Source: Streptomyces sp. ST2-7A (GTDB lineage: Bacteria; Actinomycetota; Actinomycetes; Streptomycetales; Streptomycetaceae). Taken from it: a DNA stretch of 39,363 bases. The stretch lies in contig NZ_JAJUWS010000056.1 in the NCBI RefSeq assembly GCF_021390475.1, positions 1 through 39,363 on the forward strand. Direction: 5' to 3'. How positions within the stretch are numbered: position 1 is the first letter of the stretch; each line of letters starts with the position of its first letter. A program made the translations under genes and the position numbers. Shown here piece after piece: positions 31,888 to 39,363 of this stretch. Below the pieces are notes generated by a model. The model was not told the origin of the DNA and did not search any database. It worked only from the letters and a program-made list of their open reading frames with translations.

Positions 31888-32070
31888 CTACTCGGCGGCC
31901 GGTGGCGGCGGGGGTGCGGGTCGCTTGCGGCGGAAGACATCGGCCGGGGTCGGGACGGGCCGGGGTCCGGGCGCGTCGGCCCGGGGACGCCCCTTCTCGG
32001 GGGCTCGCTCCCCGCGCCCGTTGGCGCCGTTCTCCCGGGGGTCGGTGTGCTCGGCGTCAGAGGTGGACAT
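31888..32070 (-). CDS. 60-residue Pro/Arg-rich small protein
   Basis: No recognised domain. Acidic-polar start (MSTSDAEHTDPREN), basic middle, then TPADVFRRKRP and a PPPPP end. The ATG at 32070 lies exactly 6 nt after TAGTCT (32082-32077), the strongest argument that it is expressed, as a leaderless mRNA. It is upstream of the small membrane protein gene in the same direction. Composition alone would not distinguish it from shadow frames, hence the moderate confidence. Confidence 0.5.
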   Translation of the reverse strand: MSTSDAEHTDPRENGANGRGERAPEKGRPRADAPGPRPVPTPADVFRRKRPAPPPPPAAE

Positions 32071-32076
32071 ATCCCG

Positions 32077-32082
32077 AGACTA
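32077..32082 (-). promoter_or_regulatory. -10 box of the 60-residue protein gene, leaderless type
   Basis: TAGTCT on the minus strand ends 6 nt before the ATG at 32070. TTAG precedes it, giving a TTAGTCT context. Confidence 0.5.
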
Positions 32083-32214
32083 ACCATGAAACGGGCGCCC
32101 CACATCCGCGCCGGCCCCCGACCGGGGCCATCCGGGTGCCCGCCCGGCCCGGCGTCCCCCGGACGGCGGATGGGACGCGGACCGGGATCCGGCCCCGGCC
32201 CCGCCCCCGGGGCC

Positions 32215-33014
<800 letters not shown>

Positions 33015-33015
<1 letters not shown>

Positions 33016-34091
33016 CAGTCGTCCCCCTCCGCCGCCCGCAGGTCCAGCCCGATGTCCAGGACCGGGGAGGAGTGGGTGAGGGCGCCGACGGCCAGGTAGT
33101 CCACACCGGTGTCCGCGTAGGCGCGGGCCCCCGCGAGGTCCAGGCCGCCGGAGGACTCCAGCGCCGCGCGTCCGGCGACCAGTTCGACCGCCCGACGGGT
33201 CTCCTCCGGCGTGAAGTTGTCCAGCAGCAGGAGTTCGGCGCCGGCGGCGAGCACCGGCTCGATCTGGTCGAGGCGGTCCACCTCGACCTCCACCGGCAGG
33301 TCCGGGGCGCCCGCCTCCGCCAGTACGGCGCGCACGGCGGCGAACGCCTCGGCGACCCCGCCGGCGGCGACCACGTGGTTGTCCTTGATCAGTACCGCGT
33401 CGGAGAGCGACATCCGGTGGTTCAGGCCGCCGCCGCAGCGCACCGCGTACTTCTCCAGGGCCCGCAGGCCGGGGGTGGTCTTGCGGGTGTCGCGGACCCG
33501 GGCGCCGGTGCCCTCCAGGGCGTCGGCCCAGGCCCGGGTGGCGGTGGCGATCCCCGACAGGCGGCCCAACAGGTTGAGGGCGCCGCGCTCGGCGGTGAGC
33601 AGGTCGCGGGTCCGGGCGGTGGCCGAGAGCAGCAGGTCGCCGGGCTCCACCCGGTCGCCGTCCTCGCGGTGCCGCTCGACCTCGAACTCGTCCTCGCACA
33701 CCACCGACAGGACCGCCTCGGCGATTCGCAGGCCGGCGACGGTGCCGGGCGCGCGGGCGACGAAGTCGGCGGTGGCGACGGCGTCGGCGGGCACGGTGGC
33801 GAGGGTGGTGACGTCCACCCCGCCGTCGAGATCCTCGGCGATGGCCAGGTGCGCGATGTCCTCCACCTGCAGCGGGTTCAGTCCGGCGGCCTCCAGCAGC
33901 CGCACCAGGTCGGGGTCGAGCCCGCACTCCACGAGATCCCGCTCCCCGTCCGCGTCGTCCGCGCCGGCGGCGCAGCCGCAGCCGTCACCGCAGCCGCCGG
34001 TCGGATCGGTGCCGGGGGGCACGAGTGGGAGGTCGCCGTTCGGCGGGGTCGGCTCCCCCTGCCGGGGGGCGTCGGGGCCGGCAGTGCTCAC
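33015..34091 (-). CDS. nadC: Nicotinate-nucleotide pyrophosphorylase (quinolinate phosphoribosyltransferase)
   Basis: Converts quinolinate and PRPP to nicotinate mononucleotide in de novo NAD synthesis. The protein is 358 residues, about 60 longer than usual because of an N-terminal extension rich in Pro/Gly with a small Cys cluster (Cys34, Cys38, Cys40 in GGCGDGCGC). The catalytic core is intact: AIAEDLDGGVDVTT, ERGALNLLGRLSGIATATR, DTRKTTPGLRALEKYAVRCGGGLNHRMSLSD, LIKDNH, VEVEVDRLDQ, LLLLDNF, and LESSGGLDL. The GTG at 34091 is preceded by AAGGAGAG. It overlaps coaX by one base and is 186 bp after nadB. An internal start would remove the extension, but the ribosome site supports the long form. 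Confidence 0.95.
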
Positions 34092-34277
34092 GTATCTGCT
34101 CTCCTTGGTCGCGGCGGGCCCCGCTCCGGCGCCGGGGCCGGTGGGGTCCGGCGCCGGGGTGGTTCGGGGCGGTCGTCGGCGCGGCGGGGTGGGTGATCGG
34201 GCGGGCGAACCGGGTCGGGAGACCGGTCGGGGCCCGGGGGTCTCGGGGGCGGCGGGTGTCGGGGGACGGCGGTGGCT
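34092..34277. other. nadB-nadC spacer with direct repeat
   Basis: This 186-bp gap interrupts an otherwise tightly overlapping operon. TCCGGCGCCGGGG occurs twice (34125-34137 and 34147-34159). Each copy contains the palindrome CCGGCGCCGG and could fold. No frame looks coding. Confidence 0.45.
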
Positions 34278-36137
34278 TCAGGACTCCCGGGGGCGGGGCG
34301 TCGGGGCGGCGGGTTCCCCTTCCGGTGGGACGACGGTCGGTGGGACGACGGTCGGTGGGAGGGAGACCGACCCGGTGGCCCACAGCCGGAGCCCCGGGCC
34401 CGGGGCTCCGGGTCCGTCGGGTCCCAACGCGATCACCAGGTGCCGCCGCCAGGCGTCGTCCGACCCCGGGTGGTCCTCCCGCCAGTGGCAGCCGCGGGTC
34501 TCGGTCCGCTCGGTCGCGGCGGCGACCAGCACCCGGGCGACCAGGTGCAGGTTGGTCGTCTCCCAGCTGTCGGTGCCGGGCTCGGCGGGTTTCTCGGCCG
34601 CCCGGGCGGCGAGGGCGTCCAGCTCCGCCGCGGCCGTGCGCAGGCCCCCGGCGGAGCGCAGCACCCCGACGTGGTCGGTCATGATCCGCTGGATCTCCGG
34701 CCGGGCGTCGGGTGACAGCAACGGCCCGCCCCCTCCGCCGGGACCCCCGACGGAGAGCCGGTCGGTCGCCGGACCGGTCGGCTCCGCCGGGGCGGTCGCG
34801 GAGCGGGCGGCCAGGACCGCGTCGGCGATGCGCTCGGCGAAGACCAGTCCCTCCAGCAGCGAGTTCGACGCGAGGCGGTTGCCGCCGTGCACGCCGGTGC
34901 AGGCCACCTCCCCGCAGGCGTACAGGCCGGGCACGGTGGTGCGGCCCCACAGGTCGGTGCGGACGCCGCCGGAGGCGTAGTGCGCGGCCGGGGAGACCGG
35001 GATGGGCTCGGTGACGGGATCGATGCCGTGCTCGCGGCAGGCGGCGAGGATGGTGGGGAAGCGGTGTTCCCACATCTGTGCGCCGAAGTGCCGCGCGTCC
35101 AGGTGGACGTACGGGGTGCCCTGTTCCCGGGTGGTGCGGGTGATGGCCTTGGCGACCACGTCCCTGGGGGCCAGTTCGGCCAGCTCGTGCACGCCGACCA
35201 TGAACCGCCGGCCCGAGTCGTCCAGGAGCAGGCCGCCCTCGCCGCGCACCGCCTCGGAGATCAGCGGCTGCCGGCCGCGTGCCTCCGGCCCCAGATACAG
35301 CACCGTGGGGTGGAACTGCACGAACTCCGGGTCGGCGACCTCGGCGCCCGCCCGCAGCGCCAGCGCCACCCCGTCGCCGGTGGAGACCGTCGGGTTGGTG
35401 GTCACCGAGAAGACCTGGCCCATGCCGCCGGTGGCCAGCACCACCGCCGGGGCGAGCACGGCACCGACGCCGTCGTGCCGCCCCTCCCCCATCACGTGCA
35501 GGCTGACCCCGGCCGCTCCGCCGGTCGGGTCGGCGGGGTCGGTGAGCAGGTCCAGCACCAGGGCGTGCTCGATGGTCTCGATACCGGCCGCCCGCACGGC
35601 GTCGTTCAGGGCGCGGGATATCTCGGCGCCGGTGGCGTCGCCGCCGGCGTGGGCGATCCGACGGCGGTGGTGGCCGCCCTCGCGGGTGAGCGCGATGGTG
35701 CCGGCCGCGTCGAGGTCGAAGCGGGCACCGGTGTCGATGAGACGGTGGACGGCCGCCGGCCCGTCGGTGACGAGCAGCCGCACCGCCTCCGGGTCGCACA
35801 GGCCGGCACCGGCGACCAGGGTGTCCCGCTCGTGCTCGGCGGGGGTGTCGTCCACGCCGAGGGCGGCGGCGATGCCGCCCTGCGCCCAGCGGGTGGAACC
35901 CTCGTCCATCAGCGCCTTGGTGACGATGACCGGCCGCAGACCGGCGGCGGCGCAGCGCAGCGCGACGGTCAGGCCGGCGACGCCGGAGCCGACCACCACC
36001 ACGTCGGCGCGCACCGACCAGCTCGCGGGTGGGGCGATCGGCGCGCCGGCCGGGGCGACGCCGGCGGTCGGGGCGGGCTGCGCGGGGGCGGGGGCCGGGG
36101 CGGTGCCGCCGGCCCCCGCGGAGTCGTCGCTGGTCAC
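34278..36137 (-). CDS. nadB: L-aspartate oxidase
   Basis: FAD enzyme that oxidises L-aspartate to iminoaspartate, the first step of de novo NAD synthesis. Its partner quinolinate synthase (nadA) is not in the window. The protein is 619 residues. An Ala/Pro-rich lead (1-42) precedes the FAD-binding VVVGSGVAGLTVALRC (47-62). Then come the family marks STRWAQGGIAAAL, REGGHHRRRIAHAGGDATG, VLATGGMGQVFSVTTNP, FVQFHPT, LISEAVRGEGG, HYASGGVRTDLWGRT, and GNRLASNSLLEGLVFAERIA, followed by a helical C-domain. The tail has a PTVV repeat from a DNA duplication near 34326-34350. The GTG at 36137 overlaps the panC stop by 4 bp (GTGA), so the two are translationally coupled. Confidence 0.95.
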   Translation of the reverse strand: MTSDDSAGAGGTAPAPAPAQPAPTAGVAPAGAPIAPPASWSVRADVVVVGSGVAGLTVALRCAAAGLRPVIVTKALMDEGSTRWAQGGIAAALGVDDTPAEHERDTLVAGAGLCDPEAVRLLVTDGPAAVHRLIDTGARFDLDAAGTIALTREGGHHRRRIAHAGGDATGAEISRALNDAVRAAGIETIEHALVLDLLTDPADPTGGAAGVSLHVMGEGRHDGVGAVLAPAVVLATGGMGQVFSVTTNPTVSTGDGVALALRAGAEVADPEFVQFHPTVLYLGPEARGRQPLISEAVRGEGGLLLDDSGRRFMVGVHELAELAPRDVVAKAITRTTREQGTPYVHLDARHFGAQMWEHRFPTILAACREHGIDPVTEPIPVSPAAHYASGGVRTDLWGRTTVPGLYACGEVACTGVHGGNRLASNSLLEGLVFAERIADAVLAARSATAPAEPTGPATDRLSVGGPGGGGGPLLSPDARPEIQRIMTDHVGVLRSAGGLRTAAAELDALAARAAEKPAEPGTDSWETTNLHLVARVLVAAATERTETRGCHWREDHPGSDDAWRRHLVIALGPDGPGAPGPGLRLWATGSVSLPPTVVPPTVVPPEGEPAAPTPRPRES

Positions 36138-37156
36138 CGTTGGGCTCCGAAGGTGAGGCCGATGTTGTCGATCAGGCGGGTCGAACCGACCCGGGCGGCG
36201 ACCGCCAGGATCGCCTCGCCGACATGGTCGGCGGGCACCTCCCGGAAGTTCCCGGGATCCACCAGCGCCAGGTAGTCGGGGCGCAGCGGGGGCTCCCCCT
36301 CCCGTGCCTCGTCCAGCACCGCGCGGGCCGCCGCGAGGGCGGAGGCCGGCGAGGCCAGGGACCCGACCGGGGCGCCGGCCAGGGCGACGGCGTGCGCGTC
36401 GGCGGAGGCCCGCGGCTCGTGCAGGGCGGCGAGCGCGAGGGCCCGGCGCTCGTCGGTGGGCGCCTCCTGCGCCCGGGCGCGCAGCACCGCCTCGGCGGCG
36501 AGCCGGTCCCGGGCGGCGAACAGCGCCCGGGACAGGGCCAGGGCCGTGACACGCTCGTCGGCGGTCAGGTAGCGGTTGCGGCTGGAGAGGGCGAGCCCGT
36601 CCTCCTCGCGGACCGTTGGCACACCGACGATCTCCACGGGGAAGTCCAGGTCCCGGACCATGCGTCGGATCAACGCGAGCTGCTGGGCGTCCTTCTCCCC
36701 GTACAGCGCGACGTCCGGGCGGGTGAGGTGCAGGAGCTTGGCGACGACGGTGAGCATCCCGTCGAAGTGACCGGGCCGGGCCGCGCCCTCCAGGAGCTCT
36801 CCCATCGGTCCGGCGGCGATCCGCACCAGCGGCTCGCCGCCGGGGTAGACCTCGGCGGCGGGGGGTGCGAAGAGCAGGTCCGCGCCGGCCCCGGCCGCCA
36901 CGGCGACGTCCGCGTCCAGGGTTCGGGGGTAGCGGCCGAAGTCCTCGCCCGCGCCGAATTGCAGGGGGTTGACGAAGACGGTCACCAGCACCCGGCCGGT
37001 CGGGCCGACCAACCGACGGGCGGCACGCACGAGGGCGGCGTGGCCCTCGTGCAGGGCTCCCATGGTCATCACCACGGCCCGGCGGACGCCGGGTTCGGAG
37101 GCGGGTAGGTCGGCGGCGGACCGCACGGGGGTGAGGGCGGGGGGCTCGACGGTCAC
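36134..37156 (-). CDS. panC: Pantothenate synthetase (pantoate-beta-alanine ligase)
   Basis: Joins pantoate and beta-alanine with ATP to give pantothenate. The protein is 340 residues. The nucleotidyl-transferase HIGH-type motif is MTMGALHEGHAALV (His35, His38), followed by VFVNPLQFGAGEDFGRYPRT, GHFDGMLTVVAKLL, GEKDAQQLALIRRMV, and SSRNRYL in place of the KMSKS loop region. The region 230-290 carries extra Ala/Pro-rich sequence relative to enzymes of about 280-310 residues. The GTG at 37156 overlaps the upstream stop by 4 bp (GTGA), and its own stop overlaps nadB the same way. panB and panD are not in the window. Confidence 0.95.
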   Translation of the reverse strand: MTVEPPALTPVRSAADLPASEPGVRRAVVMTMGALHEGHAALVRAARRLVGPTGRVLVTVFVNPLQFGAGEDFGRYPRTLDADVAVAAGAGADLLFAPPAAEVYPGGEPLVRIAAGPMGELLEGAARPGHFDGMLTVVAKLLHLTRPDVALYGEKDAQQLALIRRMVRDLDFPVEIVGVPTVREEDGLALSSRNRYLTADERVTALALSRALFAARDRLAAEAVLRARAQEAPTDERRALALAALHEPRASADAHAVALAGAPVGSLASPASALAAARAVLDEAREGEPPLRPDYLALVDPGNFREVPADHVGEAILAVAARVGSTRLIDNIGLTFGAQR

Positions 37157-38547
37157 GACCGGCCTCCGGGATCCCGGGGGGCCTCGGGGCCCCGATCCCC
37201 GGCGGTCCCGCCGGGGTCACCCGGCCCACCGGGGTCGCGGGAGCCGGCCGAGCCGCCGGGGTCACGGGTAACACCCGAGCCGCCGGGGCCGCCCGGCCCG
37301 TCGGGGTCGCGGAGGTCACCCGGACCGCCGGAGGAAGCCGGTCCACCGGCATCACGGGAACCACCCGGCCCACCGGCATCATGGGAACCGGCCGAGGAAC
37401 CGGCATCACGGGGACCACCCGGGGAACCGGGGTCACGGGAGCCGGCCGAGCCGCCGGTGGCCCGGGTAACACCCGTATCGCCCGAGCCGACCGGGCCGCC
37501 CGGCCCGTCGGCATCGCGGCAGGTACCGGGGGCCCCGGGCTCACGGGGGTCACCCGTGCCACCGGTGACGGCCGGGCGGGTCGGGTCACCGTCGGCCAGC
37601 GCCCGGAGCAAACGCTCCGCGTCCCCCGGCTTCAGCGAACCGTGCGCCAGCGCCCGGTCGGCGGTGGTGCGGGCCATCGCCAGGTACCCGGGGAGCGCCT
37701 CGGGGGCGTGCGTCCGCAGTTCCGCGACGTGCGCCGCCACCGTGCCCGCGTCGCCGCGCGCCACCGGACCGGTCAGGGCGGCGTCGCCCGCGCGCAGCGC
37801 GTTGTCCAGGGCCGCGCCCAGCAACGGGCCGAGCATCCGGTCGGGCGCTCCCACCCCGGCGGTCCGAAGCAGTTCCAGGGATTGCGCGACCAGGGTCACC
37901 AGGTGGTTGGCGCCCAGTGCGAGCGCCGCGTGGTAGAGCGGCCGGGCGGCCTCCCCGATCCACTCCGGCTCGCCGCCCATCTCGATCACCAGCGCCTCGG
38001 CCACCGGCCGCAGCTCCGGCGGCGCGGTCACCCCGAAGGAACAGCCGGCCAGCCGCTGCACGTCCACCGGGGTGCCGGTGAAGGTCATCACCGGGTGCAG
38101 GGCCAGCGGCAGCGCTCCGGCGGCGCGCGCCGGATCCAGCACCGCCGTGCCGTACCGGCCGGAGGTGTGCACCAGCAGGTGACCGGGGCGAACCGCGCCC
38201 GTGCCCACCAGCCCGGACACCAGGTCCGGCAGCACGTCGTCGGGAACGGTCAACAGCACCAGCTCGGCGCGGGCCAGGACATCGGCGGGGTCGGTGCGCG
38301 GGACGCCGGGCAACAGGGCCTCGGCCCGCCGCCGGGACGCCTCGGAGACGCCGGAGACGGCGACCGGTCGGTGCCCGGCCAGGGCCAGCGAGGCGGCCAG
38401 CGCCGGACCGACCCGGCCCGCGCCGACCACGCCGACGGAGAGTCGGGCGGGGCGGTCACCGGCGCGCCGCGCGTCCCCCGCGGCGTCGGGACGCGGCCCA
38501 CCGGGTGGGCCGCCGGGCCCCCCGGCGGGGGGAGGAATCGTGTTCAC
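37153..38547 (-). CDS. Rossmann-fold DUF2520 oxidoreductase-like protein with collagen-like tail
   Basis: 464 residues. The N-terminal NAD(P)-binding Rossmann domain (about 35-165) has SVGVVGAGRVGPALAASLALAG, LVLLTVPDDVLPDLV and VHTSGRYG. The C-terminal helical DUF2520 domain (about 170-320: LYHAALALGANHLVTLVAQSLELL...) resembles ketopantoate reductase or ProC-like dimer domains. The last roughly 140 residues are Gly/Pro/Asp/Ser repeats unlike the family. This gene sits directly before panC with a GTGA overlap, so a role in pantoate supply (an alternative ketopantoate reductase) is a reasonable guess from context, not shown by sequence. The GTG at 38547 has GGAAGG 5 nt upstream. Confidence 0.85.
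   Translation of the reverse strand: MNTIPPPAGGPGGPPGGPRPDAAGDARRAGDRPARLSVGVVGAGRVGPALAASLALAGHRPVAVSGVSEASRRRAEALLPGVPRTDPADVLARAELVLLTVPDDVLPDLVSGLVGTGAVRPGHLLVHTSGRYGTAVLDPARAAGALPLALHPVMTFTGTPVDVQRLAGCSFGVTAPPELRPVAEALVIEMGGEPEWIGEAARPLYHAALALGANHLVTLVAQSLELLRTAGVGAPDRMLGPLLGAALDNALRAGDAALTGPVARGDAGTVAAHVAELRTHAPEALPGYLAMARTTADRALAHGSLKPGDAERLLRALADGDPTRPAVTGGTGDPREPGAPGTCRDADGPGGPVGSGDTGVTRATGGSAGSRDPGSPGGPRDAGSSAGSHDAGGPGGSRDAGGPASSGGPGDLRDPDGPGGPGGSGVTRDPGGSAGSRDPGGPGDPGGTAGDRGPEAPRDPGGRS
37165..37570 (-). repeat. Low-complexity Gly/Pro/Asp/Ser repeat coding the DUF2520 protein tail
   Basis: Translated on the minus strand, units such as SRDPGGPGG, SRDAGGPA and GSAGSRDPG recur about ten times. 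The DNA repeats variants of CCGGGG(C/T)CACGGG and GAGCCGGC blocks. Length and phase are likely to vary between strains, because such DNA slips. The panC start lies at its very end. Confidence 0.7.
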
Positions 38548-38597
38548 GTGGGCCTTCCGTTCCAGTCCGCGAAGGGGTACCGGACGTTCACGGCCAT
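38544..38597 (-). CDS. Possible 17-codon upstream ORF overlapping the DUF2520 start
   Basis: ATG at 38597 opens a short frame, MAVNVRYPFADWNGRPT, whose TGA overlaps the GTG of the next gene by 4 bp (GTGA), the same junction style used further down the operon. No Shine-Dalgarno precedes it. A possible -10 box (TAGCAT, 38601-38596) overlaps its ATG, so it would be translated only from a transcript starting further upstream. It may be accidental. Confidence 0.2.
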   Translation of the reverse strand: MAVNVRYPFADWNGRPT

Positions 38598-38612
38598 GCT
38601 ACGGGCGCGCGT

Positions 38613-38633
38613 CACCGCCCCGCGCGGGCGGTG
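38613..38633 (-). terminator. Hairpin terminator after the response regulator gene
   Basis: CACCGCCC (38613-38620) pairs with GGGCGGTG (38626-38633) around CGCGC, 25 bp beyond the stop at 38658. It separates the regulator from the biosynthetic operon. Confidence 0.55.
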
Positions 38634-38657
38634 TCGGCCACCGGAATCGGGGACCGC

Positions 38658-39359
38658 TCAGGCGCCGCCGGCCTGCACCAATCCGCTCTCGTAGGCGAGG
38701 ACCACCGCCTGCACGCGGTCCCGCAACTGGAGTTTGGCCAGGATTCGCCCCACGTGTGTCTTGACCGTCGCCTCCGAGACGAACAGCTCCGCCGCGATCT
38801 CCCCGTTCGACAGTCCCTGCGCGATGTGCACCAGCACCTCCCGCTCGCGCTCGGTGAGCTGGGCGAGCCGGGGCGGCGGGGCCTGCTGGGTGATGGGCAG
38901 CAGGGTCGCGAACCGGTCCAGCAGCCGACGGGTGGTGGAGGGGGCGACCACGGCGTCCCCACTGTGCACGGACCGGATCGCCGAGAGCAGTTCCTCCGGC
39001 GGCACGTCCTTGAGGAGGAAGCCGGAGGCACCGGCCTTGAGACCGGTGAAGGCGTACTCGTCGAGGTCGAAGGTGGTGAGGATGAGCACCTTCGGTTCGC
39101 CGGGGCCGCCGTCACCGCCCTGGCAGATCCGGCGGGTGGCCTCCACCCCGTCCATGCGCGGCATCCGGACGTCCATCAGCACCACGTCCACCGCGCGCGA
39201 ACGCAGCGCCTCCAGCGCCTCGACGCCGTCACCGGCCTCGGCGACCACCTCCATGTCCGGCTGGGCGGACAGGACCATCTTGAAGCCGGTGCGCAGAAGC
39301 GCCTGGTCATCGACGAGCATCACGCGGATGGACGGGGGGCCGGTCTCGGGGGAGGGCAT
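38658..39359 (-). CDS. NarL/FixJ-family two-component response regulator
   Basis: 233 residues. The N-terminal receiver domain (about 10-130) has the acidic pair Asp17-Asp18, the phospho-acceptor Asp63 in VVLMDVRMPRMDG, Thr in LILTTFD, and Lys in FLLKDVPPEEL. A LuxR-type helix-turn-helix (about 165-228: LTEREREVLVHIAQGLSNGEIAAELFVSEATVKTHVGRILAKL) is the DNA-binding end. The ATG at 39359 is the first in-frame start visible. The window ends 4 bp later, so its ribosome site and any start further upstream are not visible. The partner histidine kinase is expected just outside the window upstream. Targets are unknown. Confidence 0.93.
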   Translation of the reverse strand: MPSPETGPPSIRVMLVDDQALLRTGFKMVLSAQPDMEVVAEAGDGVEALEALRSRAVDVVLMDVRMPRMDGVEATRRICQGGDGGPGEPKVLILTTFDLDEYAFTGLKAGASGFLLKDVPPEELLSAIRSVHSGDAVVAPSTTRRLLDRFATLLPITQQAPPPRLAQLTEREREVLVHIAQGLSNGEIAAELFVSEATVKTHVGRILAKLQLRDRVQAVVLAYESGLVQAGGA

Positions 39360-39363
39360 CGCG

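Overview
The window is about 39 kb of very GC-rich DNA. The gene content is typical of a Streptomyces-type actinomycete chromosome: lsr2, clpC, radA-disA, a class F sortase, third-codon GC bias and many GTG starts. The order ilvD - (unknown) - ppx/gppA - sugar isomerase - radA - disA - mutY ... clpC - lsr2 - argA ... coaX-nadC-nadB-panC resembles, from memory, the S. coelicolor SCO33xx core region. I see no phage, transposon, CRISPR array or tRNA. This is mostly core chromosome, with variation in small proteins, low-complexity tails and regulatory DNA.

Layout. The extreme left edge (1 to about 640) is not protein coding. It is the leader and promoter region of a ribosomal RNA operon read leftward, and the 16S gene begins essentially at base 1. 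Next come proC, a possible methyltransferase remnant, a class F sortase with a secreted membrane-anchored protein, a small membrane protein and ilvD, all leftward. At 7.8 kb a Cys-rich unknown gene diverges from ppx/gppA, which is followed by a TIM-barrel isomerase with a collagen-like tail. A large leftward gene (10403-12211) encodes a sigma-like/anti-sigma-like membrane fusion and diverges from radA-disA and a GH20 hexosaminidase. Then follow a leftward membrane lipoprotein-like gene and rightward mutY; a GNAT acetyltransferase, 3-methyladenine glycosylase I and a small CxxC protein; a divergent MFS exporter/TetR pair sharing one operator region; a GAF-PP2C phosphatase; clpC; a 0.9 kb gene-poor gap; lsr2; an ArgA-type GNAT; a BlaI-type regulator; and two small proteins.

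The right end is a leftward operon for CoA and NAD precursors: DUF2520 oxidoreductase - panC - nadB - nadC - coaX. It has stop/start overlaps at three of its four junctions. A NarL-type response regulator is at the edge.

How the genes work together. PanC and CoaX act on pantothenate toward CoA, and NadB and NadC supply the start of de novo NAD synthesis. RadA and DisA link recombination and DNA integrity to c-di-AMP. MutY and Tag are base-excision glycosylases. ClpC and Lsr2 are global protein-quality and chromatin factors.

The clearest window-wide signal is regulatory: about eleven genes have a TANNNT -10 box ending 6 to 8 nt before an ATG/GTG with no Shine-Dalgarno, the signature of leaderless mRNAs. 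The most unusual single protein is the sigma-like/zinc-finger/TM/BACON-like fusion beside radA.
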